Assembly (NCBI GenBank): GCA_008933995.1
Contig: WARS01000013.1
Location: 18,045,806 to 18,109,805, forward strand
DNA length: 64,000 nucleotides
From: Datnioides undecimradiatus
Taxonomy: Eukaryota; Chordata; Actinopteri; Lobotiformes; Datnioididae
Reading direction: 5' to 3'
Shown here one piece after another: positions 36,761 to 51,100 of the stretch (its first letter is position 1; each line of letters starts with the position of its first letter). The notes below the pieces were generated by a model. It did not search any database. It saw only the letters and a list, made by a program, of their open reading frames with translations, and was not told the DNA's origin. A program made the translations under genes and the position numbers.

Positions 36761-39289
36761 GAAGCTATTTTAATAACTACGAGAGAAATTTGACAGACCT
36801 CACATCAACCCACGCACATACATAAAGAATGCCGTGTTGCAACATCGATATCATTCACAATGGCGGTGATAAAACAAATGCACGGACAACACCTGAAGCG
36901 CGTTTCAAAGTCAAAAACGAAATCCTGGTACAAAAGTGCAGCCAGCAGAAGGTCTACAGGCATGTGGAGCTCAGATAACAGAACAGTTGCCTTTTACTGA
37001 TAACCATGCATGCCCATTAATGAATAATGATACTTTCATTATGAATAATAGCTAACAGATGTATTAATGATGGACCAACTGTTTTTGACAACTTGACTAC
37101 AAAAGCCAGAAGTTTAAAAGTTTTGTTCAAACACCAACATCACAGGATTCATTATACTTCACCATCCTCTCCCAGAATATACTGGAATTCTCTGGACAGT
37201 TGTCCAGTCCATCACTTAAACATGGGCAGACAGACACATTTGCACTCAATTTTACACATATGGATGATTTAGAGTTTTCAGGTTCACCAGGACTGCTACA
37301 CACAAAATGTGAACAGGCATTTTCAACAGTCCTGTATAAAGTTGTTTTAAAAGTAAAGCATAGAGCATCAAGCCTGTCTGCGCAAAGTACATATCTTTCA
37401 TGATAAATAGTCATATTCAAAAACATTACTCACTTGACTTCGAGCACAATTTTCTGGACTAGAAAAGATACAGCCTCCTCTGTTTTAAGACAAAAAACAT
37501 TCAGTGATGAAATAAACATTCAAGACCCAAATGACACAGAATCACCTTTACCTTCATCCAGCACTTGCTAGAGGAACTTTTAATCGCCCCTTTGCCCTTC
37601 TGGCTCTGACAGTCTGCGTCATGGAATGTGTCGGAGCAAGCACTGCGCCTCTTACGCGCCTCCGCTCTGCCCAGGACAAGGCTCTCGGTGGGGGATACCA
37701 AGAGTGAATCATGTAGGCTCATTAGCTGCTCTCCACGGCTCCAGGTCCTATTGTGAATCATTCACTTTTTCTGTTCAGAGTGAATATCCATGCCTCCACA
37801 TATGTCTGCCCTCCGCCCAGTGATTACCTCTGCTTAGCTCATAGCATGCTGCTCTAATTGAGCTTCATCACGGTGGCCTACTGATAACTACAATTCAGTC
37901 AAAACAACATTAAGCCCTGCCTCGCTGGTTCTGTAATGAGGTCCTGGGAAAACTGTGCTTTTTTTGTTTTAACTCGCAAGTCATACAGCACTCGCAGAGA
38001 GAGTAGCGAGTGGAGCTCATTTGTATTCATAGCTAGGATGAGTCCTCGCAGCTACATATGTTTTTTTTTGTTTTAGAAAGACCAAAATATCTGTGCAGAC
38101 TGGTTAATTCATTGATAAAACGGGGACGAACAAACATTTACTGAAAGCGGCTGGCCTAAAGGTGCACTTGGGAGGCACATTCCTCTCTCCCTCATCAACT
38201 ACACCCTTGAGCAAGGCGCCTACATTACTTGCAGATGAATTCACAAGACAAACAGTTAGCACTCATTCATTATTTATGAGAGGTCAGTGGCAGAGTTTGA
38301 ACAGCATGACACTAAGGTGGTGAAACAAATCGGGGGTGCGATACACTGGAAGAAGTTCGAATAATTTCACATGGTACGAAAGAGAATGACAGTCGTGCTA
38401 ACCGTGTTTTTATGGAAATGCCAAAAATTCAACCACAGTAGACTTCACAGAAAGTAAGAGTCAATGTCAGATTGTTGGTTTACCTGCAATACAAGGCTGC
38501 TCAGACTGAATCTGACTGCATTCATTGTCTCAAACGGCACTTTGTTTTGAAGTATGCAGCAGCCTTGAATTCCAATAACTCCAGAGGGCTGCTCAGTGTC
38601 TGACAGTGGGAGATTGAGGTTGCATTGCTTCTGGGCACGAATGTGTAACAACTGTGTAATGTCTACTGTTTGGAGAGATCACAAATCTCTGTAGCAGCCA
38701 GTATGCCCGTCAAACATCATCAGCACAGTGTGACAGGACATATGCAGACCAGTATCCAAGAAATGATGTTCATTTTGGATAATTCAGCACCTCAGACTTT
38801 ACATCCAATGCCAATGCAGGAACCTGTTTGCCCTTTATGTAAAGGGGAGGAATGAAAAGAGCATGTTATGCTCATAAAGAAGTGACTCATATCTCATTCC
38901 ATTGTCATTCTGAATGGCCACACTCAAAGTCAGATTGAAAAGAACATTTTCAGAAAGTCTCTCTTCCTAGAAGAGTGTGGCATTTGTGTGTGGTTCACAT
39001 GAAAAGCAAAAGAAGTAGATATGTAAAGAATGTAAAAAAGAGGGCTCAAGAGCTTTTTGCTTAACTCCACACAACTGGCCAATCACAGCATGAAGTTGGC
39101 AGTTTCAGAAAGTGGTCAGAATTGGTTCGATACAGCCCCCGCTAATCTGATGTGTTAGGAGAATGGTTTCTGAGACCATTCAGACATCCAACAATCAGTT
39201 CTGATGCAGCATACCACCGGCTTAAGAGTGCAAATGGATGAGTAGCAAGTCAGTCTTTGTTGCATCCCGCCACAGACCTGCAGTTACCA

Positions 39290-39420
39290 GTTGCCTTTTA
39301 TTAAACATGACCAAGATCTTTCCCTAACCTCAACCAAGTCCTCTGGTTGCCCAACCATAGTTTATTTGCCATAAACACAGTTTCTTCCTAACCCTATAGG
39401 GTTCAGGAAACTTAAAACAA
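39290..39420. repeat. Possible teleost repeat fragment
   Basis: CCCTAACCTCAACCAAGTCC followed by TCTGGTTGCCCAACC and later CTTCCTAACCCTATAGG resembles a common fish repeat built of CCTAACCTAACCAAGT words. Recognition only, weakly supported. Confidence 0.3.
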
Positions 39421-40815
39421 ACTCTCTGGTGTTTATAGTTGATCCAAACAGCAGTCACAGAAAGGGTGGAGATGGAATATTATGTTTAAATGTTGAGAGC
39501 AGCACTAAAATATTTATGGTGACACACTTATAGAGACTGAATTAATTGTGTTAAAAATGAAAAGAATAGAAAGAGGAATTCAAATCCCAATGACCAATTC
39601 TGTTGTAGGAAAGGAGCGGGGGAGGGTTGCTAACCTTAGCTGTTTGACAAGCACTTCGGTAGGAGTATGGATTGCTTTAATCATACCGTAGTTGGCTTGT
39701 GTTGTAATCCTGTGCATTGCAGAATGCTTAGGTCACAGTGAATAGGACCCCATCATTTAATATAACATGATATAGACAAATTCATTCAATAGTTGATGAC
39801 TCTTTTGCAAACTTCATTGTCAGGACAAAAACAAACTGATTTTTCAAAAGGACCCAACTCCAAAGCTTGAGCAGTAAAAGAAGCAAAACTTAAGTATGTG
39901 GCAATTAAACTTTGCGAAGAATAAATCCGTTTGACATCTTAAAGTAAGGTCCTCTTGCCTCAAGTGCTTCATTGTGTATTGAGCATTTCGACATTTGACC
40001 TGAATCCTAAAACTCCTCTGCAATTTTACCAGAAGAGCCCACTCTGTAATGTCAATATGCCACTGAATCATTTATGTGGGCACACAAGAAGATGCTGTGC
40101 CACGTATCTGCCTGGTGAGCACAGCCACCCAGGAAAGGAGGCAAGAAATCGCTTTCTCAAAATCTCTGTCTGGGCCATTTTCGCTCTGTTTACTCGTTTC
40201 CTCAAAAACATTCAGAAACTGAGGAGTGGAGATAAGATGGAGAGCGCGGGGCAGAAGTGAGAGAATTGGCTGCAAAAAAGGCAGCGGGACAGCAGACAGA
40301 GGACGCATCCTCTCTCACACGCGCAGTCTCCCTCTCTCTCTCTCTGGCTCTGATCCATACGCACAGAGGAGAAAAGTGACTTATGATTAATCATCTCTCA
40401 CACAATTCCCCAGTAACATTCCCCAATCGATACGCCCCGCATGCCAGGAGAGAAAACATAGAACTAAGATTTTAAATGATTTAAAGGCTTCTTTTGTCTG
40501 TCTGAATCCCAAATTTTGCTTGACTTCTGTTCTGAATGTGTCTCCAATGGCTCCCTCCTCCTATGCCTACTAATTACACAGTTTGTTTTGTTTTCACAGT
40601 GAGGCAGCCCGTGTCATTAGGAGGACGAGTCATCTTTCAGCTTTGCCATGACGACACCCAAACTGCTGTTGCGTCTGTCCTGCTTTCACTGTGTTACCAC
40701 GATTGGACCTACTTGACCTCCCACTTGCACGACGATGCTTGTGTGAGTCTGCCTCTGTATTGTTCTGTGTCTCTGTATCTCACCACATTTATCAGAATTA
40801 ACAGTGCTGCTTTGC

Positions 40816-40851
40816 CTCTCTCTCTCTCTCTCTTTTTTTTTTTTTTTTTTT
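40816..40851. repeat. (CT)n followed by poly-T
   Basis: A CT run of about 17 bases runs directly into 19 Ts and then CAG. It looks like a 3' splice site, but no coding frame follows. Confidence 0.9.
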
Positions 40852-41789
40852 CAGATTTATTGCTTTTGCCCAGACCTGCCGTCTGGTTTCAAAGAGCCCT
40901 GCTGCAATGTTAAACAAATTTACACTCCTAACAGGCACATAACAGCCCTCCAACTGCTCGCTCAGTACTCTTCACGGTGATGTTTGTGTTTCAACAAAAG
41001 CTTTCATGGATTTCCAATAATAAAAAAAAAAATGGCATGGTAAAAGAACCTCTCCAACAACTCATGGACAAGTGCGGTGAATAAGCACACTAAAAAGAAG
41101 TTTCTCAATTCACAGCCCCGCTCCAAAAACCCAAATTTTAATGTGACAGTACATGATGATAAATGAGGTGGAATAAGCTGATGATAGATTTCTTCATAAA
41201 ATTAATGTTCAGTCTTTTTTGTGGACTCTCCCTCTCACTCATACATACCCATGCACACACGCTCTCTGTCTCCCCTGCATACATTGTCATGCACAGACCC
41301 TTCCTCCCACAATTTCTGTTGTCTCTGTCTTTCTCACGTGCACACTCACAGCCCCACAGCTATCTTCATTTCCATGTCCATGGCTGTGCTGAATGGCTGT
41401 AGTCTGTGCCCGCTCTTGTGTGTCTGTGCATGTTTGCATGTGTTTATGTGTGCTGATTGTCCAGTGGTCAAGCCCCGGCGGAGTTGTGTGGGATGTGTGG
41501 AAGCGTCTAGGGGGAAGGGGGCGGTTGAGGACACTGTTTCCTTCAGCGGTGGAATGTCTTCATGCGTGTTCCTGTTTGGAGAGGCTGCTCACGGCTCCCA
41601 GAAGTTGGCAGGAAACCACATGCTGCTTACACTGGGACCGATAAGGAGGAGGAGGAGGCGAGAGGAGAGGGGAGGGAGAAGAAGTGGGGTTGTGGTGGGA
41701 AGGGTGGGAGGGAAGGGTGCTTTAGCAAACCTTCAGGAAGGTAGATTATCCCACGAAATGCTGGCAGAGCTTCAGCCTTTGTGCATGCC

Positions 41790-41836
41790 TATACGTGTGT
41801 GTATGTGTGTGTATATGCGCATGTGTGTGTGTGTGG
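41790..41836. repeat. Interrupted (GT)n microsatellite
   Basis: GT-rich tract with TATATGCGC interruptions. The 209-codon plus-strand frame through it is a low-complexity artefact. Confidence 0.85.
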
Positions 41837-44800
41837 TGAGCAGAGACTGAGGGTGTGTGTGACAAAAAAGCAGCTCCTTCAGCTCTCCCAGCAGCGGAGA
41901 GTTTCAATGAATCCGGGGCAGGCTTCACAAAAGGCTGCAGAACAAAAGGCCTCCAAGCTGAGAATGTGCAGCGTAGAGGCACGGCCCAATCTCACGCTTT
42001 GTTAACTCTCAAACATAACACTGAATAAAGACTAAGACAATCATGCCTCACTTGTCAATAACCTAGCCTGTTGATTACAAATCTGACAGCTCAACACCTC
42101 CAACTGGGGGATTCACGCATGACTCTCGCTCAAACCACATGCGGGATGACCTGCATGCTTCAAGTGAGTTTCACCATATTATACTTGTGTCTCGACGAAT
42201 GTGCCAATTGGCGTTTAAGCACAGAGAACAAGTCATTTTTCATGGTCAGATGATATATATAAATAAACAAATTAGAATCAAGCAGTTTCATGATTGAATT
42301 TTTCAGAGCATAAACTCTTGGCTTAAAAAAAATGATTTTGGCTCCTATCCATTGGCTTGACCGTTCACTGGGGGTATAGTTAAATCTATTCAGCTTTAGT
42401 GAGAGATCATTTAAATAATTATTCTCCCAATCATGAAATAATTAAACAAAGTATTATCCGTGCATGTGCAAAAAATCGTTCCGTGTCCACGATGTCCCAT
42501 GTCATGTCAGAGTTGAGACACACATATGTGCAGCTTCTTGACTCATTAAGACGCTATACATTATTACACAGTTTATTACAGTGGATCAAATGAGATGATG
42601 AGCCCAGTCTTCATAACAGTCATGCATAAAGAGACGTGACAAATGAGATTGGATAAAAGGGTCATCATGGGTCGCCAATTTCTTTTTCACGACGCTGCTT
42701 TTTAGAGAGTGGATGGACCGAGGAAAATGGCAAAGACACATAGTTTAGTCCACTTTTGGAACATGCTTTTCTGAGCATATGAGCCTTTTTTACCCTTAAA
42801 ACACAATTCCCTGGGCTGAGCCCTACATGTCCGCAGTCTATAGTAATTCCCCCAAGTGCACATGCACAATCCAGGGGATTATAAATCACAGGCACTTGGG
42901 AAAGGTTTCAGCTGACTATGGTTGGTGTTTATGGTTTTCCTTTGACTGAAACCAGCTGTTTGGAGCCGCACAATGCTCCGAGAGGCGCAGTCAATTTGGC
43001 AGATTAGCGTATTGACAGATGGTGTGCCATCCAACCAGCAATCAATATGTTTTATTTTAATCCCTTCAAATGTTTACTCAAGAATCTGGGCTCAAAATCC
43101 CTCTCTCCCCAGGCTCCAGTGGTTATTATACAGTATCTCCGCCCGCCTATTACACCTCCTCCTCTCCCTCCTCCATCTTTTCTCTCCTGCTAAGAATGAC
43201 TTTCTGACCATCCGCGCAAAAGCAACGCTCTCGCCACACTCAGAAAGTGCAATGGGATATGCCCCCCCCCTTCAAGCAGGGCAGCCAAATCGAGCAATCA
43301 GACAAGACATCCATCACTATCCTGTGGGGTGGAGTAAATGACCTTGATGCAGTCTTCACACTCAATTTCAGATACCCTTGGGCTCCATTATGGGGAGATT
43401 TAAGCAGTGAGAGAGCGGCCGGCCTTCATATTTGATTCTTACGATACTCTATGTGATAAGTGTGTGATGCAGCGCAGAAGAAGGGAGTAATACGGGAGGT
43501 ATACGGGAGGCGGGACGAGATGGAGAGGGTGAGTCAGCAGGTGATGAAAGCGCAGAGGAAAATTAAGATAGAGTAAGAGGGCTTCAGGAGATGAGAAGCG
43601 GAGACAGTTGAAAATATCTGGAAGAGCGAGCAACTAGAAGGTGGCTGTGGATGGAAGAGGATAGATTGCTTTTCAAGGACTTTTCTCCCCCCCCGAAACG
43701 AAGCTCCACCTCAAAAACCAACAGCCCTCCAGGTGGAGTAGACACAATATAAGGGTCATTTACAGACAGGAAAAAAAGATCTCAAGCGTGATCCATCAAA
43801 GCGACACCACATGAGTGAATTTAAGAATCTGTGAATGTAACAGCCTTCTGCTCTCAGTCTCTTTTCTCTCCACTAGCTGTTGGAGAAAAAAGCCAGTCCA
43901 TGAAAGGGTAAGTGCCCCCAACCCCCACCACCCATCCTCTTCAAGTCTCTTCGCTGGCTGGTGGGAGGAAAGAAAAGTACGCACAGATGAGCGCTCACAT
44001 AGGAAAGCACGTTTGCATCCCAACAACACGCACAGAAGTCTGGTGCAAATCTGGCACATCAGATCCGTTTTGACAGAACAATGAAAAACTGACACGACAG
44101 AAGAAAAACAAAGCAGGCACCTGCTGAGTTTTGATCTAAGGTGATTTTAAGAATGGTTTCCTTTTATTTTCACTTCTCCCCTCTGACTGAGTGCACGTTC
44201 TGCCTTCCCTTCCCACCAGTCAGTCAGGAGGAATGAGCCACTTTAGCGCAGCAGCCATGCACGCTGCTCCCCCGGGAGTTCATTTGAGAAACACCACCTG
44301 CAGGTTTGAGTGGCATCATTAACAAAGGTCAGATGTGCTCACTGTGAAATTATACACACATGAATTTCTCATTGACTTGTTAATACACCTGATTTCCTTG
44401 CCCAGGGTGACAGTTTGCCCTTTGCTGTCTTCCAGGGGGAGAGTTAGACGAGAGTGCGCCACGTGGGCGCCATGCATTTGATTTAATTAAGAGGCGGCTG
44501 ATAACACTTTACACTTGAGTTAAACAAGCATGTAAATAAAATCAACATCATTAACGAGCCAAGCGGCAAAACAAATCAATATGGGATATCCAGAGAGTTC
44601 AGTGGATTGTGGCTCCTTAATCCCTCTCTGAGGCTGCATGCACTTAGCTGTCCTTTCAGAATTGAAGAACTCAGGAAAATATGATCTTTTTTGCAAAGTT
44701 CAAGCTGAACAATATACATTTTTGTAATAACCACATGCTGCTCATATAATACTAAAGTGTTTTATTTTTACATGGTGTTAAAACAGGGACGTAATCTACA

Positions 44801-44904
44801 ATGTGTAGAACTGACCCAGCTAAGTTGACCCTGCTATTATTATCATACCCATACTGCCAATGATTAATAGGTATAATCATAATGTTTACCATGATTTCCA
44901 TCAT

Positions 44905-45380
44905 AGTTTTCTTAGCAAACTTAAATTTGCCACCAAACACAAAGTACAGCCAAGGCCGATGGGAATGACATTTATGTTGCGGGTTTTAAAAATAAAAATG
45001 TTGATCTGAACATTTCACTGCATAAAAAAAAAAAAAAAAAAAATCATCCTGACATTTTCCAAATTTTGGTCATGTTTGTACCAAATCTTCAAACAATCCA
45101 CAGAAAAACACAACTGTCATTCTGCTGGTGGAGCTAAAGCAAAGGTCATGGGATACCACAGTAATTTGCAGTCTTTCTCTGAGCAAAATGAATATCTGGA
45201 CCAAAGTTCATCGCTAGCCATTCGGTGCTTGTCAAGGGATTCAAATAAAAAAAGTCAACCTCATGGTCGCATTAGATAAAACGTCAGGTAATGACCAAAT
45301 TTGTTAGGATACATGGAATCATTAATGTCTATACAAAACATCATGGTAATCAATGCTAAAGCTACTAAGATATTATCATC
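44905..45380 (+). repeat. Family B repeat copy with internal duplication
   Basis: The 5' part (44905-45010) shares CAAACACAAAGTACAGCC and GATGGGAATGAC with the copy at 4750-4890. After an A20 run come two diverged copies of the same downstream segment, at 45123-45223 and 45260-45355. Each reads: a GGTC or GGAG-like start, then GTCA-GG, ACCA, then ATGAAT/ATTAATGTCT-like, then AC(C)AAA, then TCAT. The second copy ends CATGGTAATCAATGC. Confidence 0.55.
45024..45043. repeat. A20 homopolymer
   Basis: Twenty adenines at the break inside the family-B copy. It could mark an old retroposition or duplication junction. Confidence 0.95.
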
Positions 45381-46606
45381 CGAGCACAATAGGTTGTTCT
45401 GACCCATTAACCTAAATTGCCAATCCATACATAGAGCCACTAGCTCAACATTCAAATCAAGCTAACTCTGCTAATCATTTCATACACAGGCAACACACCA
45501 AAAGGCTATTTACATACTGCTTATCACCAGTGAGGTTAAACAAACTCTACCAAATACACCCTATATGTTCATCTCTCTAATGGTCCCACGTAGCATGAAC
45601 AATTTGTGGTCATAACATTGCGAGAAGGGCTGTCATGTGAGGAGAAACACACCATTAAGCGTCAAGCAGCTGTGTCAGATCAGACTTTTACACAGCCCAC
45701 TGCTTTGTCATGTCAGAGAAGGTTGCGGCTTGTCCTTGTCCACTGAAGCGATTGTTTGCGCAGTGGAAACAGGCCCAGGGCAGGTTATGTGCGCTGCATT
45801 CATCCATGTAACTGTAACATATAAAATACTACACAGATCCCCTACTTTTCTGCCCTGTGAGTAAGTGTTACATGTGGAGGCTTGCGTGGCTGAGATGTAA
45901 TCATGGCAACACAGTGGAACGAGGACAGATGAAACAGCCCTGTGTGTCACTGCAATGAGGCGTGTGTTGAGCACATGAAATATGACTCGTCCTGCCGCTG
46001 ACGGAGAGAACACTGTCACAGGGGAGAAAAACTGCATAATTAGAAGACGTCATCACATAAGAGAAATATGCGTGATCACTTGAGATCATTTAAAAACACC
46101 GTTTAGCTAATACAGAGTTTAAAGTTGTCTTAAGAATCTCCTAGCAACCAGGACTGAGGCATCTAGGAGTTGGGGTTCAGGTCAGGTTAGGGTCAGGGTT
46201 ATGGTCTGCCTGCTCAGGTTTCCTGGAGGGCAGGATGGCCGTCCTGTAAACTGATCCATTCGAAGCTCAACCAAATAAAAGGCTCCATGTGTTAAAACAA
46301 AAAAAACACATCCCCCTATCTAGGTCTGTACGTGTCATTGAGGCAATCAGTAAACCATGAACAAAAATTAGTCTGGCATTTGCATAAGAGGAAGAATGGG
46401 CTTGCCGACTATGTGTTCCTTTGGCTTCAGTCATTTTAACTTGTTGAAGAAGTTTGTTCATAGCCCTCAATACAATGATCGCATTGTTGCGTGTGATCAT
46501 GCAGCAATATCATGTGATTGCAGTTATAGCCATAGCCTTAAGGATGGCTATCTTGGTCAGTTGGTAGGTCCATGGCTTTGGTACAGACTGAAACATTTCC
46601 ACAACT

Positions 46607-46905
46607 AATCGATTTTGTACAAATATTCATGGTCGCCAGAGGATGCATCTTACTGACTCATTATTGCGCGGTTCATTTTGTGGTTTTCATTGTAATTTAT
46701 CAAGAACTTTTAAATGTATTGATATGTTATTTTCTTCAGACCTTCACATTCCCCTCATTTTGGTTACACCTTTCTCTTTTAAGATAAAAATTTGCGTCAA
46801 TTGCTAATTAACACTTACATGTTAGCACTGTCATAGTGAGCAAATTAGCATGTTGACATTGGCGATAACAGTGCCCACAACCTCACAAAGCAGCTTGCAA
46901 ATTCA
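46607..46905 (-). repeat. Family B repeat, reverse-oriented fragments
   Basis: TATTCATGGTCGCCAGAGGA with TGCATCTTACTGACTCATT is the reverse complement of the family-B ATCCTCTGG...CATGAAT segment. CAAATTAGCATGTTGACATT, further on, belongs to the TTAGCATG-rich part of the same family. The intervening sequence is unrelated or too diverged to match. Confidence 0.5.
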
Positions 46906-47954
46906 ATAAGATGAATCAGTGAAGTTATTCATTCTAAGTCAAGAACAAAAGTAGGAACATAAATGTCATGTTGTAGGGTAGTAGGTTCCTCATGAGAACC
47001 GGCCAAGTTGCCTACCTAGTTACAGTATGTTGCAAAGCCCACACTATGTCTTTCTGACTCAGCCAGATATCGCTTTCTCTGAGTCAATGAATGTAACAGA
47101 CTCAATTTCAAACCTACAGGTCTACAATGAAAATCAATAGAAAGTATGGATATAAACTGGGGCAGGGGAAACATTTTCCCCATGATTACGTCTTTCAAAA
47201 TAAAAAAATCCCCATTTAGTTGATTTATGGTCACAAAACATGAACAAACATGGATGTTGTATGTAACAATGATGCCAAACAGACAAAACAATAGCTGACA
47301 AGTTGACAGCAGCACAGCATACTTTTCCTATTAGGTTCTAAATAGACATCATCTCACAGTTTGGAAGATGACAAGATGTTCATTTTCTCTCAAAACTGGT
47401 GTCCAGAATCAAGGTCTGTTCTCGATTAGGGCCTGTCACGATGCCTTCTGCTACATTCTTGCATCCTCCAACAGGCGGGATGGTTGTGAGACTGCCAAGC
47501 TGTACATTTCCAAGGATAGGGCTTTTGGCACTAGACTATCTGCTATATGTTGTTCGCTCTCCCCCTGAGATTAACACGGAGAATCAACACTTTTTTTTAT
47601 TTGCTGTTGCTTTTCGGACCCCCTGAGAGACTTGGAATATTTCGGACCCCCTGGGAGATGTGAAATATTTCTGCGTTGTTGCTGAGCGCTTGTCCAGCTC
47701 CAGCACTCAAAACTGGTTTTACACCTACACCTGTTAAGCTGGTAAAAGTTTTGACAAAAATATTTATGTAGTACTTAAGGCGTATCTCCATTTGACAAAA
47801 TATGTTTTGGTTTTGCCAAAATGGTGCCGTGTGGGCACAACAACAAAAACACCTAATGACAGAAACTTCACACATATACAGCCTATCTATAAAGTAAATT
47901 AAACTATTAAATAAATTTTTTTCTCAAAGTCGCTCATACAAGAAATAGTAATAG

Positions 47955-48190
47955 ATTCTGGGAAAGTCTTGCAGGGAGACGGGTGAGTAGTTCGATACCC
48001 CTTTCATGTCTGTGTGCTAAAAATAAAAGTTAGCATAACATAAAGACTGGAAGCAGGGAAACCGCTACTCTGCCTCTGTTCAAACTTCAAAGGTAAAAAG
48101 GAAAACAGATATCCTACTAAACCACTTCCTCACTAGTTAGCACGACTTGTTTTTTTTCAATCCATACGAAAAACCTGCTGTGGTTTTAGA
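47955..48190 (+). repeat. Copy of repeat family A
   Basis: Contains TTAGCATAACATAAAGACTG followed by GAAGCAGGGAAACCGCTACT and TCCATACGAAAAACCTG, the order of the family-A core. A short reverse-oriented piece follows at 48201-48255 (ATCTCATCTAACTCTGAGCA is its diverged signature). Confidence 0.6.
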
Positions 48191-51100
48191 CGTGGTGTAC
48201 AGCCATGAGAGTCATATCAATCTCATCTAACTCTGAGCAAGAAAAAGAATGAATGTTAACTGGCCTAATGACTTACTTTGTGGTAAATCTCACTATACGT
48301 ACTTACTGAGTAATGTAAGAGTTCATTCATTCTGATAAATGAGTGGAGTAGTTTTCCTGAAAAATAATGATATCATTGTCAGCTCCAGTTGAACCCTTGA
48401 GCCAAAATGACACATTATCACATATTTCTGGACACTTGAAAAAGGTCCTGTTGCCTCCTGATAAGATTACTAACGGGACATTTAGCGCGTCCTGATGTTA
48501 CCCCCAGCCTGAGAGGAGGTGTGTGAGCAACTGTGCTTGGTTTGTCGACGTACTAGTAAATCCACGAGTGATGCTAACGTCCCACAAATGTGTGAAGGCT
48601 GGAGTCTTCTGACTCAATCGCAGAGATGAATGTTGTGTGGGTGGGCGGCCGCCTCATTGATTTTTGTGTTGAAGAGATTGGTGCACGTTGGGGTTACACA
48701 CACGGAGGAGCGCACACTTTTAGCCTGACTGCAGATTCCATTCTATCATCACCACCCTCTCTCTTTCTCTGCTCATTGAGATCAGAAGATGGACTGGACC
48801 AGGCTACAAACAGACGTATTACCAAAAATATGTATCTCAAGTCTTTTCATCTAATAATGAATGTCATTCGAATGGGGAAATCTGGGATGAAATAAATGCG
48901 CATGTTTCTGATTCAAATCAAGAGTTCCTTGAGGGTGGAAGTTGAGTCTTGACCTTTGCGAACAGTGACGAATTACACAAACATCCACTTACTACCCTCT
49001 GGAGCATTCATCTTATGGTCTTCATTCAAGAAATTGAGCTAACTTTGAGCTAACTTTGTCAGAAAGTTCGGCTTCTCTGAGCGAGGAAAGCTTTGGTGAC
49101 ACATTTGAATGCCCGCTTGGTTTTCTTGACTTCTAAGATCATAAGATTCTGGTCTAAGTAGAGTAGTCATCCCACTGGCATGAAACCCATTAAGAAAAGC
49201 AAGGTTTTAAAGACATAGTATGACATTGCATTGAAACTTGGATGGGCAATTTATGCAATGTGTGCAACACAGACCTATGGTGCACTGTGAGTTTGTATGG
49301 ATGTAAGTGTTCATAATGCTTAAAGCAAACTGGTCTCATCTCAGGGGAAAGTGTTAATATCTGTTCCAAAATGTCCATAATCCAAGATTTTCTACACACT
49401 GATAAATCTGATTACTGAAATAAATGAAACTGTGCAAATCAGTGCAAACAACCTGTTAAATAATATTCAACTAAATCTTGCAGCACACCTTTAGAGAGGG
49501 ATCAAAGTCTCCAGTCAGCAGGCACAGGTATTCCATAATCATTATATGCCATTTGGACCAGCTAAAGGTCAGCTAACACCACCAATCTGCCAGGGTTCAA
49601 AGGTCAACAGCCTCCTTGTGTACAAGTAAATGGATCCACCAACCTTATCAAGAGTTATCCAAGTGCAAGCTGGTTATCTGATAGCTTCCTTTCTCTTTTA
49701 AAGTGCAGTCACTCAGCTCACAGCCAGCCTGCGGATAGTTTTATTTCGCATTATCAGCTCTTATCTGATCTAACACGATTCCCACAGCTTGATATAGCAT
49801 TAACATACAACGTGCATGCTCCATTGCTCTGATGTCAGGAAAAGCTACTGAGGTGCCAGTCATGTTGGAGCAGATGTCGATGTTAGAGCTGAGGCCCCAC
49901 AGTCTGTAAACCTAATGACACCGTAGTAATTTTCTGCTTTTTACCCCTTGTTAACTTGCTTGCTGGAATGTTTTATTAACCTCAAGTCTGGTTCTTTGAT
50001 GAGAAGCAGCAGAGGTCTTTCCAGGAAACTAGAAAGAAACGTGTGAGCAGGAAGCAGAGGCAGACACCTTTTTAAAGGCGTGTTACACTGACAGTGCTTT
50101 TCCTCTTTATTCCCCCTGCAAGCCCCCATTTTTTTTTACCCTCTCCGTTGATGCCATGTGTCAGCTGCGAGGCACGGCGCTTTAACATACAGATGTAATG
50201 TACACCTCTCCGTGCCAGAGAACAGGGATTGAATCGCAGCGGGCGTCCAATCCGAGACATGCTGACAGGATCGGCGTAGCGACACATGTGTGGGTATCTG
50301 CTTTCATGCAACACATCCCAAAGGAGGAGGAATATGGTTGGGGGCCAACTCTTGTGATGTGCGTGGGGGTGAAAAGGACAGTTGCTGGAAATACTGCACA
50401 ACTTGGTGGGACGTACACTGGTTGGCTGCCACGATGTTAAAGAGATCTGGAAAGAGAGTGAATATAAGCTGGGTGGAGATAAGAAAGAAGGCCAGAAGTG
50501 AGAGGGTGAGGGGGGTGGGTGTGAGAGACAGAGCATGAAATAGAAAGAGCAGGTTAAGGGAAGTGTGCTGGACTATCTGGGAAGAGAGCCGTGGAACTGC
50601 CATGGATGAAACATGGCAGGATGAAGTTGTGTTTTGCTCCAGCGGCTGTGATCAGGGTGGAAAGTCTGCGTGTTTGTTTAGTGCATGTCAATGGAAGCAG
50701 CAGAACTGACACTGCTGAGCGAATTTAGGAAAGGAGAGGAGTGTGTTTCTGTGTTTACGCGCAAGCAGAAGCTTTTATCTGTGTCAAGATCCTGTGTCGG
50801 AAATGTCAGGGGAGCTTGTCTGCAGAGCGCTCGGGGAGCACGAGCATGAGAAACCTTTGTTCACTGTCTGGTTGCAACATGCTAACATCCGTGAGGCATC
50901 ATTAGTCTGAGGCTCAGCCTGCTCTACTCTATGCCAAGAGGGGCAGAAACGTGGACTTCACATGAAGGCTAAAGGGCACCGTCCCGTGGACATAAGGCAG
51001 AGCAAACACGCGCACTGCCTCAGAGGTTGGGCTCAGAGGTTTGCCCCTTTCTTTTCCGACGACGCTGTGATCTACTTGCCTCTGAATGGGAAATATCAAA

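Noticed and set aside
40816-40856. CT/poly-T tract ending in CAG as a strong 3' splice site
   Set aside because: No conserved coding frame follows and no partner donor or exon is recognised.
41221-41850. 209-codon plus-strand ORF
   Set aside because: Low-complexity CA/GT and purine-rich DNA. The translation has no domain, and no splice context supports it.
46160-46205. TTAGGG-like telomeric words
   Set aside because: Only one TTAGGG with degenerate TCAGGGTT words; not a telomeric array.
50072-50536. 154-codon minus-strand ORF
   Set aside because: A Pro/Ser/His-rich chance frame opposite purine-rich sequence.
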